A stretch of DNA of 64,000 bases, from assembly GCA_964360265.1 (NCBI GenBank), contig CAYHUY010000001.1:32940-96939 (forward strand), read 5' to 3'. Origin of the DNA: GWA1-39-11 sp964360265. Its GTDB lineage: Bacteria; Patescibacteriota; Microgenomatia; Levybacterales; GWA1-39-11. Of this stretch, positions 43,405 through 52,850 are shown in pieces; position 1 is the stretch's first letter, and every line of letters starts with the position of its first letter. Under the pieces are notes generated by a model. That model was not told the origin of the DNA. It searched no databases and worked only from the letters and a program-made list of their open reading frames with translations. Position numbers and translations under genes: made by a program.

Positions 43405-44436
43405 ATGAAAACTGTACTTATTACCGGAGGGTCCGGTTTTTTAGGGTTTCACTTGACGCGGTTCCTTTTAAAGAAAGGCTATAAGATAGCAGTTATTGAT
43501 ACTGAGCGGACAGATATAAAAAACAAGAATGTTATTTTTATTAAAGCGGACATAAATAATAAAGGGCTAATTCAAAAATATTTTAAAAATATTGACTATG
43601 TGGTGCATGCTGCTGCTGCACTTCCTATTCTTCATGATCGAAACAAAATTTTCAAAACTAATGTTGACGGAACAAAAAATGTTCTTGAGGCAGCTTTAAA
43701 AAATAAAGTCAGGAGGTTAGTTTTCATCTCAAGTACTGCAGTTTATGGTGTTCCGAAAGACTTACCCGAACGCGAAACATCCCCTCTCAATCCAATCGGA
43801 CATTACGGAGAATCCAAGGTTGAGGGAGAAAAATTGTGCCTAGACTATAATAAAAAAGGTCTATCTATTAATATTTTGCGGCCAAAAACTTTTTTGGGTC
43901 CGGAGCGACTAGGTGTATTTACCCTGTGGTTTGAGGCAATTTATAATAATAAGCCCGTTTTTATTCTGGGAAACGGACACAACCTATATCAATTACTAGA
44001 AGTTAAGGATTTATGCAATGTAATTAACAGTGCCCTTACATGCAAATCGTCTGGGGAAGTATTTAATATAGGCACGGAGAAATTTGGCACATGGCGACAA
44101 GATCTTGGAGCACTGATAAAACACGCGCGTTCAGAATCTAGGATAATAAGTCTACCCGTTTTTCCATCACAGGCAATACTTGCACTTCTTGAGGCTTTGA
44201 ATTTATCCCCAATAGTTGCATGGCATTACAAAACATTACCTGTAAATTCATACGTTTCTATTGACAAAGCAAAAAAATATCTATCGTTTAAACCTATCAA
44301 ATCAAACCAAGACATACTAATCGAAAGCTATGACTGGTATAGTAATAACAGGCTAAAATTTTTGGGGAAAATAGGGAATACCCATAGAACGACTTGGAAT
44401 TTTAAGCTTATAGATTTTGTAGGTAGATTTTTATGA
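43405..44436 (+). CDS. NAD-dependent sugar epimerase/dehydratase (extended SDR)
   Basis: 343 residues, Rossmann motif TGGSGFLGFHLTRFLLKKGY, VVHAAAALPI, catalytic Ser in FISSTAVYGVP and the YxxxK pair in YGESKVEGEK. All catalytic residues are present. The C-terminal part binds the nucleotide-sugar or other substrate (NGHNLYQLLEVKDLCNVI). It overlaps the HAD-like gene by ATGA. Likely makes or modifies a sugar for the neighbouring transferases; substrate unknown. Confidence 0.88.
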   Translation: MKTVLITGGSGFLGFHLTRFLLKKGYKIAVIDTERTDIKNKNVIFIKADINNKGLIQKYFKNIDYVVHAAAALPILHDRNKIFKTNVDGTKNVLEAALKNKVRRLVFISSTAVYGVPKDLPERETSPLNPIGHYGESKVEGEKLCLDYNKKGLSINILRPKTFLGPERLGVFTLWFEAIYNNKPVFILGNGHNLYQLLEVKDLCNVINSALTCKSSGEVFNIGTEKFGTWRQDLGALIKHARSESRIISLPVFPSQAILALLEALNLSPIVAWHYKTLPVNSYVSIDKAKKYLSFKPIKSNQDILIESYDWYSNNRLKFLGKIGNTHRTTWNFKLIDFVGRFL

Positions 44437-44990
44437 GTATAAAAAAAATAGGATTCGATTTTGATAAAATATTTGTCAATTATCCCCCATTTATTCCTGA
44501 TTTTATAATAAATTATTTCTACAAGAAACATAACCATAATTTAAAATATCGCTTTCCGGGAAGACTTGAACGAGGGATAAGAATCATATCACACGCCTCT
44601 TTTTTTAGACCTCCAATTTGGGCTAATATTAATTCTTTAAAAAGGATTGCAGAAAAAAATAATATTGCGACTTATTTAGTTTCAAGCCGTTTCTCATTTC
44701 TTAAAAACCAGACTAAAGTTTGGGATAATAAAAATGATATTTTTAAATACTTTAAAAAAGTTTTCTTTAATTTCTCCGATACTCAGCCCCATTTATTCAA
44801 GGACAGAATTGTTAAAAAAGAAAAAATAGACAAATTTATTGATGATGATTTTGACTTACTTAAATATCTTGCGATAAATAATTCAAATGTAGAATTTTAC
44901 TGGCTCACCTCAAAAAAATCAGAGATGAAATTACCCCACAATATCAAACCAATTGCAAATATTGAGGAATTCCGCCAGAAATATTTATAG
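44433..44990 (+). CDS. HAD-superfamily-like protein, probable phosphatase
   Basis: 185 residues. A DxD-type nucleophile region (IGFDFDKIFVN), a motif II-like Ser in ATYLVSSRFSF, a motif III-like Lys region (KKEKIDKFIDDDFDLLKYL) with an acidic DDD cluster. These are in the right order for a HAD hydrolase, but the match is weak, so the call is tentative. It sits between the SDR and the DUF2298 gene with close spacing, so a role in sugar-phosphate turnover is possible. Confidence 0.55.
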   Translation: MSIKKIGFDFDKIFVNYPPFIPDFIINYFYKKHNHNLKYRFPGRLERGIRIISHASFFRPPIWANINSLKRIAEKNNIATYLVSSRFSFLKNQTKVWDNKNDIFKYFKKVFFNFSDTQPHLFKDRIVKKEKIDKFIDDDFDLLKYLAINNSNVEFYWLTSKKSEMKLPHNIKPIANIEEFRQKYL

Positions 44991-44991
44991 A

Positions 44992-47178
44992 ATGCAGGAT
45001 TTAATTTTTATCATCCAGTGGTGGTTTGTTTTCTTAATAATTGGCATAATATTTCTCCCCGCAACAACTCTTATATTTACGAGGCTCTTAGACCACGGAT
45101 ATCTTTTTTCTAAAGTAATAGGAATCGCTCTTATCTCATACGCAGTTCTAGTCTTAGGAATCTTTAAACTTTTCCCCTTTGCTTACATATCAATAGTCCT
45201 TATAATTTGGGCGTTTTTCATTATGAACATCTGGATTGCGAAAAATAAAATAGATTTCAAACAAATGTTTGCCAGGTGGAAGGTTTTTATTTTTGAAGAA
45301 ACATTGTTTTTAGGGGGCATTGCAGTTTGGAGTTATATCAGAGCGCATGAACCAAGCATTAATGGTCTTGAGAAGTTTATGGACTTTGGTTTTTTAAATT
45401 CTATTCTCAGGACAACTTACCAACCCGCAGTAGACATGTGGTATCCACCTCTCCCTATAAATTACTATTATTTCGGACATTTAACAACTGCTGTAATAAC
45501 AAAACTTTCTCTTATACCCTCTTACATAACATACAATTTGATGATTGCGACAATGTTCTCTTTCACATTCTGTCTTTCTGTATCTTTCGGAATGAATCTT
45601 TTCTCAAGAACTACATTGACAAGAAAGGGTATAACTAGCGGGATAATAACAGGCGCTCTTGTGTCTTTGTCAGGAAATCTCCATACAATATATTTATTCT
45701 TTAATGCATACAATGTAGATAAACCCCTCCCTTTTTGGAATCTTACTTTTCTTTCAAATAGTTTTCCTAATAGCTATTGGTACCCCAACGCAACTCGCTT
45801 TATACCTTTTACTATACACGAGTTTCCTATTTATTCTTTTGTAGTATCGGATCTTCACGGACATGTGGTTGACATCATGTACGTATTATTATTCTTGGCA
45901 ATTGCCTATGTCTTATTTATTACAAAAGCTACAAGCAAAATCCTGCTTGTCTTATTGGGATTTTTACTGGCAATTATGTACATGACCAATGCTTGGGACA
46001 GCATAATTTATCTACTTCTCGCATCGTGCTTTTTAGCTGTTAAAAACGTTCACATTTTAAAATTTGGAAATAAAACCAATCTTAATTTTATAAAAATTAG
46101 ACTTCCAAGATTAGCATCCACAGGTTTTTTTTTAAAAGAAACGCTAAAACCAATTTTCTTATTGATTACTCTTTTACTATTATTCTCTCTCCCTTTCAAC
46201 CTAAACTTTAAACCTTTTGCTGAGGGCATTGGGATATTATGCGCACCCCAGTTCTTAACCAATATTGGAAAACTTGGGCCGTTTCTTTTTGAAGCTGATC
46301 ATTGTCAAAGGTCGGTCCTATGGCAGCTTTTCATACTCTATGGATTTTTTTATTTTTTTGTTTTTGCCTTTGTTGTTTTTCTTTTAAAAAGAAGGGGGAG
46401 TTTTAAGATTCTTAAAGAAGACACTTTTGTCTTGATCTTAATATTTGTATCATCAATCCTTATATTGCTGCCCGAATTCCTCTACGTAAAGGACATCTAC
46501 CCTGCTCACTATCGAGCAAATACTATGTTTAAGCTTGTCTATCAGGCGTTCATAATGCTCTCTTTGTCCTCGGCCTATATAATTTTTAGAATAACTTCGG
46601 ACATTTTTACTTTGCCTGCCCGCAATGCCCTGCACAGCTTTGGCAGGCGGGTATATTTCATATTTACTATTTTATTTTTAATATTGGTTTTCACTTATCC
46701 CTATTTTGCGATTAAATCGTACTATGGAGACCTTAAAACTTATTCCGGTTTAAGCGGAATAGATTACATGAAAAAAAGACTTCCCCAAGACTACGAAGCA
46801 ATACGATGGATTAACAAGAATATACAAAATAGGCCAATTATCGTTGAAGCGCAGGGCGACTCCTATACGGATTATGGTAGGGTATCGGCAAACACGGGAT
46901 TACCGACAATTCTTGGCTGGACGGTGCACGAATGGTTGTGGAGAGGATCATATGATATTCCGGCGCCTCGAATTGAAGATGTTAGATTGATTTACGAATC
47001 GGATGATCTTGCCAAAACACAAAAGCTCTTAAAAAAACACAATGTCGGATATGTTTACTTGGGAAACTTGGAACGCGAGAAATATACAAACATCAAGGAG
47101 ACTAAATTTGAACAACTCGGAAAAGTTATTTTCGAAACCGGACAAACAAAGATATATAAACTCGCTAATCCCCCTTGA
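44992..47178 (+). CDS. DUF2298 (YYY-type) multi-spanning membrane protein
   Basis: 728 residues from the ATG at 44992, which follows the upstream stop by one base; an earlier in-frame start lies inside the upstream gene. About fourteen helices. Diagnostic segments: PPLPINYYYFGHLTTAVITKL, PNSYWYPNATRFIPFTIHEFP, VSDLHGHVVDIMYV and HYRANTMFKLVYQAF. A probable GT-C relative with a soluble C-terminus (RWINKNIQNRPIIVEAQGDS). A short CCTGCC-type repeat lies in frame at 46614-46648. Function unproven. Confidence 0.85.
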   Translation: MQDLIFIIQWWFVFLIIGIIFLPATTLIFTRLLDHGYLFSKVIGIALISYAVLVLGIFKLFPFAYISIVLIIWAFFIMNIWIAKNKIDFKQMFARWKVFIFEETLFLGGIAVWSYIRAHEPSINGLEKFMDFGFLNSILRTTYQPAVDMWYPPLPINYYYFGHLTTAVITKLSLIPSYITYNLMIATMFSFTFCLSVSFGMNLFSRTTLTRKGITSGIITGALVSLSGNLHTIYLFFNAYNVDKPLPFWNLTFLSNSFPNSYWYPNATRFIPFTIHEFPIYSFVVSDLHGHVVDIMYVLLFLAIAYVLFITKATSKILLVLLGFLLAIMYMTNAWDSIIYLLLASCFLAVKNVHILKFGNKTNLNFIKIRLPRLASTGFFLKETLKPIFLLITLLLLFSLPFNLNFKPFAEGIGILCAPQFLTNIGKLGPFLFEADHCQRSVLWQLFILYGFFYFFVFAFVVFLLKRRGSFKILKEDTFVLILIFVSSILILLPEFLYVKDIYPAHYRANTMFKLVYQAFIMLSLSSAYIIFRITSDIFTLPARNALHSFGRRVYFIFTILFLILVFTYPYFAIKSYYGDLKTYSGLSGIDYMKKRLPQDYEAIRWINKNIQNRPIIVEAQGDSYTDYGRVSANTGLPTILGWTVHEWLWRGSYDIPAPRIEDVRLIYESDDLAKTQKLLKKHNVGYVYLGNLEREKYTNIKETKFEQLGKVIFETGQTKIYKLANPP
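46614..46648. repeat. Inverted repeat inside the DUF2298 gene
   Basis: GCCTGCC (46614-46620) and GGCAGGC (46642-46648) flank 21 bases, in frame (LPARNALHSFGRR). Confidence 0.45.
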
Positions 47179-48289
47179 TCCCCTTGTTTATTCCTTCCTT
47201 CTCGATCTTACAGATTAATCCGTCTTCAATACATTTTATATATTTGTGGATTTCTGAAAAATCTCCGTCCCCAATTCTTGGGATTAAAACCCACTGGAGT
47301 TTTTGCGCTTCCGAAATTGGCGGGTGTATAAGCAATCCATATCGGCCTTTTTCTTCATCTCCAAAATCTATAACTACACTTTTAATTTTTGCGTCCCGCA
47401 TTTGATTTGCAAGTTTTATGAAATCGTCAACTTCGTTAACTTCCGCGTTTGTATCGATGTTGTCTTTAATGATGTTAAAAGCGCCTATTACTTTAATGGG
47501 GTTTAGAATTGTCCCCAATGACAGCGCTTTGTCACGAACTGCATTAATTACATCCTGTTGCCTTTGACTTCTCGCAAAATCTGACCCCTCGCCGTTTACT
47601 CCGTGGCGCGAGCGGACGAATTCAAGTGCCTGCTCCCCATTCATGTGTTGAATTCCGCTCTCTATGTGAATATGTCGATAACGGCACGGAAATGCATCTT
47701 CCGCCGCGGCACTCCCTGTTGAGATTTGGGCTGACAAATCTATGATCTCCTCTTCTGTATGGCCACATGGCTCATCCTCGGCACCCGTAATAGGATACTT
47801 ATAATCATCGAGTGTCTTTTTAACATTAACGTCTATTCCTCCAAGGTGATCCACTAAGCTTATGAAAGCGTCGAAATCCACAACCAAAACATAATCGATT
47901 TCTTTACCGGTGACTTGACTCACAGCGGTCTTAGCCAACAATTTTCCTTGGCCATTTTTTTCTTGTCCATAATAATAAGCAGTATTAATTCTTGCTGCAA
48001 GTTCCGGAATCCAAAGATCCCGGGGAATTGAAATTAAGCTGATAATATTTTTATCGGGACTAACTGTTGCCACAATTATCGTGTCTGTTAAATCCGGACC
48101 CTCATGTTTCCCCCCACCTTTACCTAAGATCAGAACATTAATGTTTCCGGTTTTCTTCTCAGTCTTAAGCTCTATCTCCTTTTTGAAATAAATCTTGTAA
48201 AAGAGAGCGGCTACTACAAATAAAATAAAGAGGCCAAGGGCGACTAGAACAATTTTTCTTCTCGCCAAAAAATTTTTCACTCTTAGCAT
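47165..48289 (-). CDS. LytR-CpsA-Psr family cell-wall ligase-like protein
   Basis: Attaches polyprenyl-linked glycans to the cell wall. 374 residues: N-terminal helix (13-33), then the LCP domain with NVLILGKGGG, DLTDTIIVATVSPDK, SLISIPRDLWIP (conserved Arg), and GEQALEFVRSRHGVNG followed by DFARSQRQQDVI. All lipid-binding arginines of the signature regions appear present. It overlaps tpiA by 7 bp and fits the surrounding glycan genes. Confidence 0.93.
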   Translation of the reverse strand: MLRVKNFLARRKIVLVALGLFILFVVAALFYKIYFKKEIELKTEKKTGNINVLILGKGGGKHEGPDLTDTIIVATVSPDKNIISLISIPRDLWIPELAARINTAYYYGQEKNGQGKLLAKTAVSQVTGKEIDYVLVVDFDAFISLVDHLGGIDVNVKKTLDDYKYPITGAEDEPCGHTEEEIIDLSAQISTGSAAAEDAFPCRYRHIHIESGIQHMNGEQALEFVRSRHGVNGEGSDFARSQRQQDVINAVRDKALSLGTILNPIKVIGAFNIIKDNIDTNAEVNEVDDFIKLANQMRDAKIKSVVIDFGDEEKGRYGLLIHPPISEAQKLQWVLIPRIGDGDFSEIHKYIKCIEDGLICKIEKEGINKGIKGD

Positions 48290-48960
48290 TGTTCAATTAT
48301 TGAGGCAAAACTTTGGGGATCACGGCTTGATCTTCCGACAAGTACCCCGGATAAATTAGGCATTGTTGTAAAACCTGCCACATTATCAGGCTTTACGCTT
48401 CCGCCATATAAAACATGCGTTACGTTTTGGTGCTTACTCCTTATCGAACTTGCAACTCTATCTGCGTTTTCCGGAGTATCGGGATTATCCGAACCAATTG
48501 CAAAATCGGGTTCATAAGCCACTATCTTTACGCCTTCAGGGATAACAGAATTTTCGTTCGGAACACAATATATCGGAATAAGTCGAGCATTGAGGACCGT
48601 CGACACTTTTTTCGCAAGGACATCATCTGACTCACCAAAATTTTTTCTTCTTTCAGAATGTCCAATAATTGCGTACTCCACGAACTCCCTTGCTAAGGTT
48701 GCTGATACCTCGCCGGTAAATTCGCCGTCTTCAAAAGGAGATACATCTTGAACTCCAAGCGCAATTGGAAGATTGTTGGCTTTAATATATTGAGCGGCAC
48801 CAGGAATCGCAAGATAAGATGGACAAATTACGACTAGAGCATCCTCGCGGCCCTCGAATACTTCTTTAAGTTCTTCAAAATATCTAACCGTTTCTGCTTC
48901 GGTCATCTGCATCTTAAAGTTTCCAGCCGCAATTTTGTCTTTTATTGGTCCTATCTCCAT
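48283..48960 (-). CDS. tpiA: Triosephosphate isomerase
   Basis: Interconverts DHAP and glyceraldehyde-3-phosphate. About 225 residues from ATG 48960, close to the short archaeal-type length. Catalytic residues: Asn/Lys in AAGNFKM, His in IIGHSERR, Glu in VAYEPDFAIG; phosphate loop in YGGSVKPDN and GVLVGRSS. An upstream TTG at 48969 is in frame but less likely. Promoter TTGACA (48992-48997), 17-bp spacer, TTCAAT (48969-48974). Confidence 0.94.
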   Translation of the reverse strand: MEIGPIKDKIAAGNFKMQMTEAETVRYFEELKEVFEGREDALVVICPSYLAIPGAAQYIKANNLPIALGVQDVSPFEDGEFTGEVSATLAREFVEYAIIGHSERRKNFGESDDVLAKKVSTVLNARLIPIYCVPNENSVIPEGVKIVAYEPDFAIGSDNPDTPENADRVASSIRSKHQNVTHVLYGGSVKPDNVAGFTTMPNLSGVLVGRSSRDPQSFASIIEQC

Positions 48961-48968
48961 ATGATACA

Positions 48969-48997
48969 ATTGAAGGTAATTTTCTTCAATCTGTCAA
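48969..48997 (-). promoter_or_regulatory. tpiA promoter
   Basis: TTGACA-N17-TTCAAT, eight bases before the ATG at 48960; divergent from the helicase gene. Confidence 0.5.
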
Positions 48998-49012
48998 CCA
49001 TTATAACAATAT

Positions 49013-50905
49013 ATGAATGACATTCTCAATCCCGATCAAATCGGGATCAATAAATTAAATAAAGAACAAAAAGCAGCAGTAATCCAAACAGAAGGTCCTG
49101 TAATAGTCTTGGCAGGAGCCGGATCCGGCAAAACAAGGGTTCTTATTCATCGCGTTCTTTATTTAGTGCTTGAAAAAAGGGTACGACCAACAAATATCCT
49201 TTTAAGTACCTTCACCAATAAGGCGGCTGGCGAAATGCTTGAGCGAATAATTCGCGTTTTTGCACAAAACAAAATTCACGAACAACCAACTGTTGGAACT
49301 TTTCATTCACTTTGCGCAAAAATCTTAAGACGAGATGGAAGAGAAATTGGAATTCCAATAAGTTTTCAGATCTTTGATGATCAGGATCAGCTTGAAACAA
49401 TAAAAGAAGCGTTTTCAGTACTTTCCTTAAACCCAAAAGAAATCAGACCTAGAGCAGTACTTGCTATGATTTCGCAAGCAAAAAATCAAATGATAGATGA
49501 GACAACTTACGAATCTATTGCACATGGATACTTTCAGGAAGCGGTAAGTAAAGTTTATCCTGTCTACCAAAGTTTACTTGCCGACCATGACGCGCTTGAT
49601 TTTGATGACCTACTGATAAAGACCATCGAGCTGTTTAAGAAAAATCCCGAAGTGCTTTCCCGTTATCAAGATAAATTCCAATATGTTCTGGTTGATGAGT
49701 ATCAAGACACAAATGAATCCCAATACCAATTAACAAAACTGTTGGGAGGAAAGGGTCGTAATATTTGTATAGTCGGGGATTTTTCCCAAAGCATATATAG
49801 TTTCCGCGGAGCCGATTTTCGTAACCTTGAAAAATTCAAACGCGATTTTCCGGATGCAATAACTTTTCCGCTTTCTCAAAATTATCGCTCTACGCAAAAT
49901 ATTCTAGACGCAGCAACTTCTGTTATATCAAATAACGCCACGCATCCAATACTTTCTTTGTGGACAGAAAATCATTCTGGTGAAGATATAGTAATTTTCC
50001 AAGCCGACAGTGAACACAGCGAGGCCGAATTTATAATTCAGCAAGTATTACTTACAAAACAAAAGGATCTTGGTTTAAAATTATCCGATGTTGCGGTACT
50101 TTACAGAACCAATGCTCAATCACGCGCTCTTGAAGAAACTTTTTTGCATAATTCGATTCCATATATCTTAGTAGGCGGAACAAGATTTTACGCTCGGCGG
50201 GAAGTTAAAGATGTTCTCTCGTATCTTTCTTATCTTGCGAATAATAAAAATAAGGTTTCATTGAAGCGCATAATAAAGATCGGGAAGAAACGGGCTGATA
50301 AATTTTTAGAGTACGCGGCGCAGTTTAATGAAAAAGACTATATCAACCAGAAGGCGACAATTGATATTATGGACGAAGTAACAAATAAGACATCTTACAT
50401 TGAGCTCTATGACGAAAAGGATCCGGAGGATAAATCAAGAATCGAAAATATAAAAGAACTGCGATCGGTTGCAATTGAATTTCCAAACTTAGTGCAGTTT
50501 TTAGAAAATGTCGCACTTGTTGAACAGGAAAACGCTTCGACTCCACTCAGCGCGAGTATGCCAGACCGAACAAGTTTCGAAAAAGCTGACGCCATAACGT
50601 TCATGACAATGCACGCGGCAAAGGGACTCGAATTTAAAATTGTCTTTATTGTAGGTATGGAAGAAGGTCTTTTCCCTCATTCACAATCAATGCAAGATGT
50701 GGGAGAACTTGAGGAGGAAAGAAGATTATGCTATGTAGGGATCACTCGGGCAAGGGAAAAACTGTATCTTTGTTTTGCCAAAAGAAGGCTTTATTTTGGA
50801 CAGATTGTCTCAAACCAAATCTCTCGATTTATTTACGAACTGCCCGAGGAAGTATTAAAGAAAAATTATATCGAAAGATACGTTGACGAACCAACCTTTT
50901 TATGA
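49013..50905 (+). CDS. UvrD/PcrA-type superfamily 1A DNA helicase
   Basis: 3'-5' helicase for repair and fork restart. 630 residues, with motif I GAGSGKTRVL, II VDEYQDTN, III GDFSQSIYSFRGAD, IV QNYRSTQNIL, V MTMHAAKGLEFKIVF and VI VGITRAREKLYL. It lacks the C-terminal extension of UvrD/PcrA (about 720). A 50533-50562 repeat unit lies in frame in a variable loop (ASTPLSASMPD). It overlaps the FemAB-like gene by ATGA. Confidence 0.95.
   Translation: MNDILNPDQIGINKLNKEQKAAVIQTEGPVIVLAGAGSGKTRVLIHRVLYLVLEKRVRPTNILLSTFTNKAAGEMLERIIRVFAQNKIHEQPTVGTFHSLCAKILRRDGREIGIPISFQIFDDQDQLETIKEAFSVLSLNPKEIRPRAVLAMISQAKNQMIDETTYESIAHGYFQEAVSKVYPVYQSLLADHDALDFDDLLIKTIELFKKNPEVLSRYQDKFQYVLVDEYQDTNESQYQLTKLLGGKGRNICIVGDFSQSIYSFRGADFRNLEKFKRDFPDAITFPLSQNYRSTQNILDAATSVISNNATHPILSLWTENHSGEDIVIFQADSEHSEAEFIIQQVLLTKQKDLGLKLSDVAVLYRTNAQSRALEETFLHNSIPYILVGGTRFYARREVKDVLSYLSYLANNKNKVSLKRIIKIGKKRADKFLEYAAQFNEKDYINQKATIDIMDEVTNKTSYIELYDEKDPEDKSRIENIKELRSVAIEFPNLVQFLENVALVEQENASTPLSASMPDRTSFEKADAITFMTMHAAKGLEFKIVFIVGMEEGLFPHSQSMQDVGELEEERRLCYVGITRAREKLYLCFAKRRLYFGQIVSNQISRFIYELPEEVLKKNYIERYVDEPTFL
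50533..50562. repeat. Short repeat inside the helicase gene
   Basis: cttcgactccactcagcgcg and following bases resemble the unit in dnaJ (321-348, opposite strand). Confidence 0.5.
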
Positions 50906-52014
50906 ACAACTTTATTGACATAGACGAATCAAAAAAATCCGAATATAATTCCGTTGTAAATCATCCCCTACAGAGCTTTGAGTGGGGTGAATTCCGAAAG
51001 AAAACCGGAATAAAAGTAATCCGCCGCGGACTTATACAAAATAATAAGCTCGTCAAAGTGCTTACTTTAACACTCCACAAAATACCACGAACAAAATTCT
51101 ACATTGGCTATTTGCCGAAAGGAAATTTACCTACAGGTGGATTAATTGATGAACTCAAGCAAATCGGCCACAAAAATAACTGCGTCTTCATCCAGCTTGA
51201 ACCCAATGTTGAGCGAGGGGTGACGCGGAGCGGGGGACCCCCGACGAGCGCACGCAGCGAACGAAGTGATACGAGTACGTCGGGCGGGGGTGCACAGTGG
51301 CAGGACCCCGAACAGAGAATGGAAAGCTTTGACCTGCGGCCTGCGGCGCATCCACTTTTTACGAAATATACATTCGTCATTGATTTGAAAAAGTCCGAAC
51401 AAGAACTCTTGAGCGCTATGCATCCCAAAACGCGTTATAATATCCGTGTCGCAGAAAAACATAAAGTAAAAGTAGTTGAGAACAATTCAAAAGAATCGTT
51501 TGCGCACTATCTAAAACTCATGATGGAGACAACAAACCGTCAAGGGTTTTACGCCCACACTCCTTCTTACCACAAAAGTCTATTCGAAACTTTACCAAAA
51601 AAAATGAATTCGAACAGTTTATCTTATCATTTACTAAACGCGACCTATAAATCAAAAGTTCTGACTAGTTGGGTGCTTTTTGTTTTTAAAGATACAATAT
51701 ATTACCCTTATGGTGCTTCTAGCCGACTGTACCGCGAAACAATGGCGTCAAACTTAATAATGTGGGAAGCAATAAAATTTGGGAGAAGAATGGGGCTTGC
51801 ATATTTTGATATGTGGGGAGCACTCGGCCCTGCTCCTGACAAAAAAGATCCCTGGTATGGATTCCACAGATTCAAAGAAGGTTATGGAGGGGAACTCGTT
51901 GAATTCGTAGGCAGTTATGACTTAGTTATAAAACCCGCACTTTACGAAATTTATAAAGTCGCCGACAAACTCCGCTGGGCTATTTTGAAATTGCAAAAAA
52001 TAGCTTCTAGGTGA
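50902..52014 (+). CDS. FemAB/FmhB-like peptidyltransferase with in-frame repeat insertion
   Basis: GNAT-fold family that adds amino acids to peptidoglycan precursors using aminoacyl-tRNA. 370 residues; conserved parts are HPLQSFEWGEFRKKTG, HPKTRYNIRVAEKHKV, YYPYGASSRLYRETMASN and YFDMWGALG. Residues about 104-137 (RGVTRSGGPPTSARSE onward) are encoded by the GC-rich element. Without it the length is normal (about 336). Likely role: interpeptide bridge or related acylation; activity with the insertion is unknown. Confidence 0.88.
   Translation: MNNFIDIDESKKSEYNSVVNHPLQSFEWGEFRKKTGIKVIRRGLIQNNKLVKVLTLTLHKIPRTKFYIGYLPKGNLPTGGLIDELKQIGHKNNCVFIQLEPNVERGVTRSGGPPTSARSERSDTSTSGGGAQWQDPEQRMESFDLRPAAHPLFTKYTFVIDLKKSEQELLSAMHPKTRYNIRVAEKHKVKVVENNSKESFAHYLKLMMETTNRQGFYAHTPSYHKSLFETLPKKMNSNSLSYHLLNATYKSKVLTSWVLFVFKDTIYYPYGASSRLYRETMASNLIMWEAIKFGRRMGLAYFDMWGALGPAPDKKDPWYGFHRFKEGYGGELVEFVGSYDLVIKPALYEIYKVADKLRWAILKLQKIASR
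51212..51313 (+). repeat. GC-rich in-frame inserted element, copy 2
   Basis: About 102 bp, related to 39315-39414 along its whole length and in the same reading frame (RGVTRSGGPPTS against RGVTRSGGPPTG; SGGGAQWQDPEQ against SGGGAQRQDPEQ). The middle differs. Long open frames also appear on the opposite strand because of its GC-rich composition. Confidence 0.85.
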
Positions 52015-52552
52015 TTTTGTAGAGGTAGATTTGGTTTTTTGTGTCCGAACGAACAAACCTTAATCTATCTTTCGGTTTAGGTTCGAATTTATATTTATAA
52101 CTTATTATTTTTGTTCCTTTTGCGAGTTCCTCAAACAGTTTTGGTTTGAGTTTCTCAAGAACTCTTGGGACTAAATAAACAAAAACCACTGTTGCATCTG
52201 AAATATCGTAGTCGAAAAAATTACCTCGTTTTAGAGTAACCCTATCGCTCAGATTATGAATTCTAACTTTTAACCAAGCGGTTAAATGTCGAATGACGTC
52301 GATTTCAATGCCAACGCCTTTTGCTCCAAACTTTTTTGAGACTGCTACTAAAAAGTTTGCATCTCCACTCCCGAGTTCATAAATAATGTCGCGCGATGTA
52401 ATTTTTGCAAGTTTTCCCGCAGCTTCTGCTTTATCTCGCGAAGTTCTCCACCAAGGTGTCCATGGACTATCGGGCGGCCAAACAAACCAGAGAACAATGA
52501 GAGAAACAATGATGATAACACCGAAAAATGAGTTGACTAAAATAAAGCCCAC
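52007..52552 (-). CDS. SAM-dependent methyltransferase-like protein with N-terminal helix
   Basis: 181 residues: a membrane helix at the N-terminus (NSFFGVIIIVSLIVLWFVW), then a class I methyltransferase core with YELGSGDANFLVAVSKKFG, GVGIEIDV and NFFDYDISDATVVFVYLV. The GxGxG-like site is GSGDAN. GTG start. It overlaps the FemAB-like gene by 8 bp at their 3' ends. Substrate unknown. Confidence 0.8.
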   Translation of the reverse strand: MGFILVNSFFGVIIIVSLIVLWFVWPPDSPWTPWWRTSRDKAEAAGKLAKITSRDIIYELGSGDANFLVAVSKKFGAKGVGIEIDVIRHLTAWLKVRIHNLSDRVTLKRGNFFDYDISDATVVFVYLVPRVLEKLKPKLFEELAKGTKIISYKYKFEPKPKDRLRFVRSDTKNQIYLYKIT

Positions 52553-52560
52553 AATTTAGT

Positions 52561-52585
52561 ATTAAGTATTATGCATTAAGTATTA
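52561..52585. repeat. Direct repeat at the 3' end of sodX
   Basis: attaagtatta at 52561-52571 and 52575-52585, separated by three bases; it overlaps the sodX stop codon and forms the upstream flank of the methyltransferase gene. Confidence 0.6.
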
Positions 52586-52850
52586 GGATCAGTTTACCTA
52601 ATATGGCATCTCGCTTGATGGGTTTGGTTTTTAGGCTATCTCGAACGTTATCTCCCTTAACAAAAATGCTTTTCGAACTAAATTTTTTAATTCGCTTGAT
52701 CAGCATCTTATCATTATATCGAAACAGCACTACATCTCCTATTTTAGGTTTGGAAAAATAATAAGGGATTGAACTAACAATGACGCGATCGTAAGGTTTG
52801 AGGTACGGCATCATGCTGTGGCCGGAAATACGAAATATACCAAAGACCAT
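52569..52850 (-). CDS. sodX: Signal-peptidase-like serine protease, NiSOD maturation candidate
   Basis: 93 residues of the S24/S26 Ser/Lys peptidase fold: SGHSMMPYLKPYDRV (nucleophile Ser12) and YNDKMLIKRIKK (general-base Lys about 52), GDNVRDS near the end. There is no membrane anchor, unlike general signal peptidase. It overlaps the sodN stop as TAATG. In other bacteria the protease next to sodN removes the leader so that the Ni ligand His becomes the N-terminus; that role fits here. Confidence 0.87.
   Translation of the reverse strand: MVFGIFRISGHSMMPYLKPYDRVIVSSIPYYFSKPKIGDVVLFRYNDKMLIKRIKKFSSKSIFVKGDNVRDSLKTKPIKRDAILGKLILILNA

Noticed and set aside
51108..51462. Minus-strand open frames over the repeat in the FemAB-like gene
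   Set aside because: They arise from the GC-rich element, which lacks stops on both strands, and have no domain.
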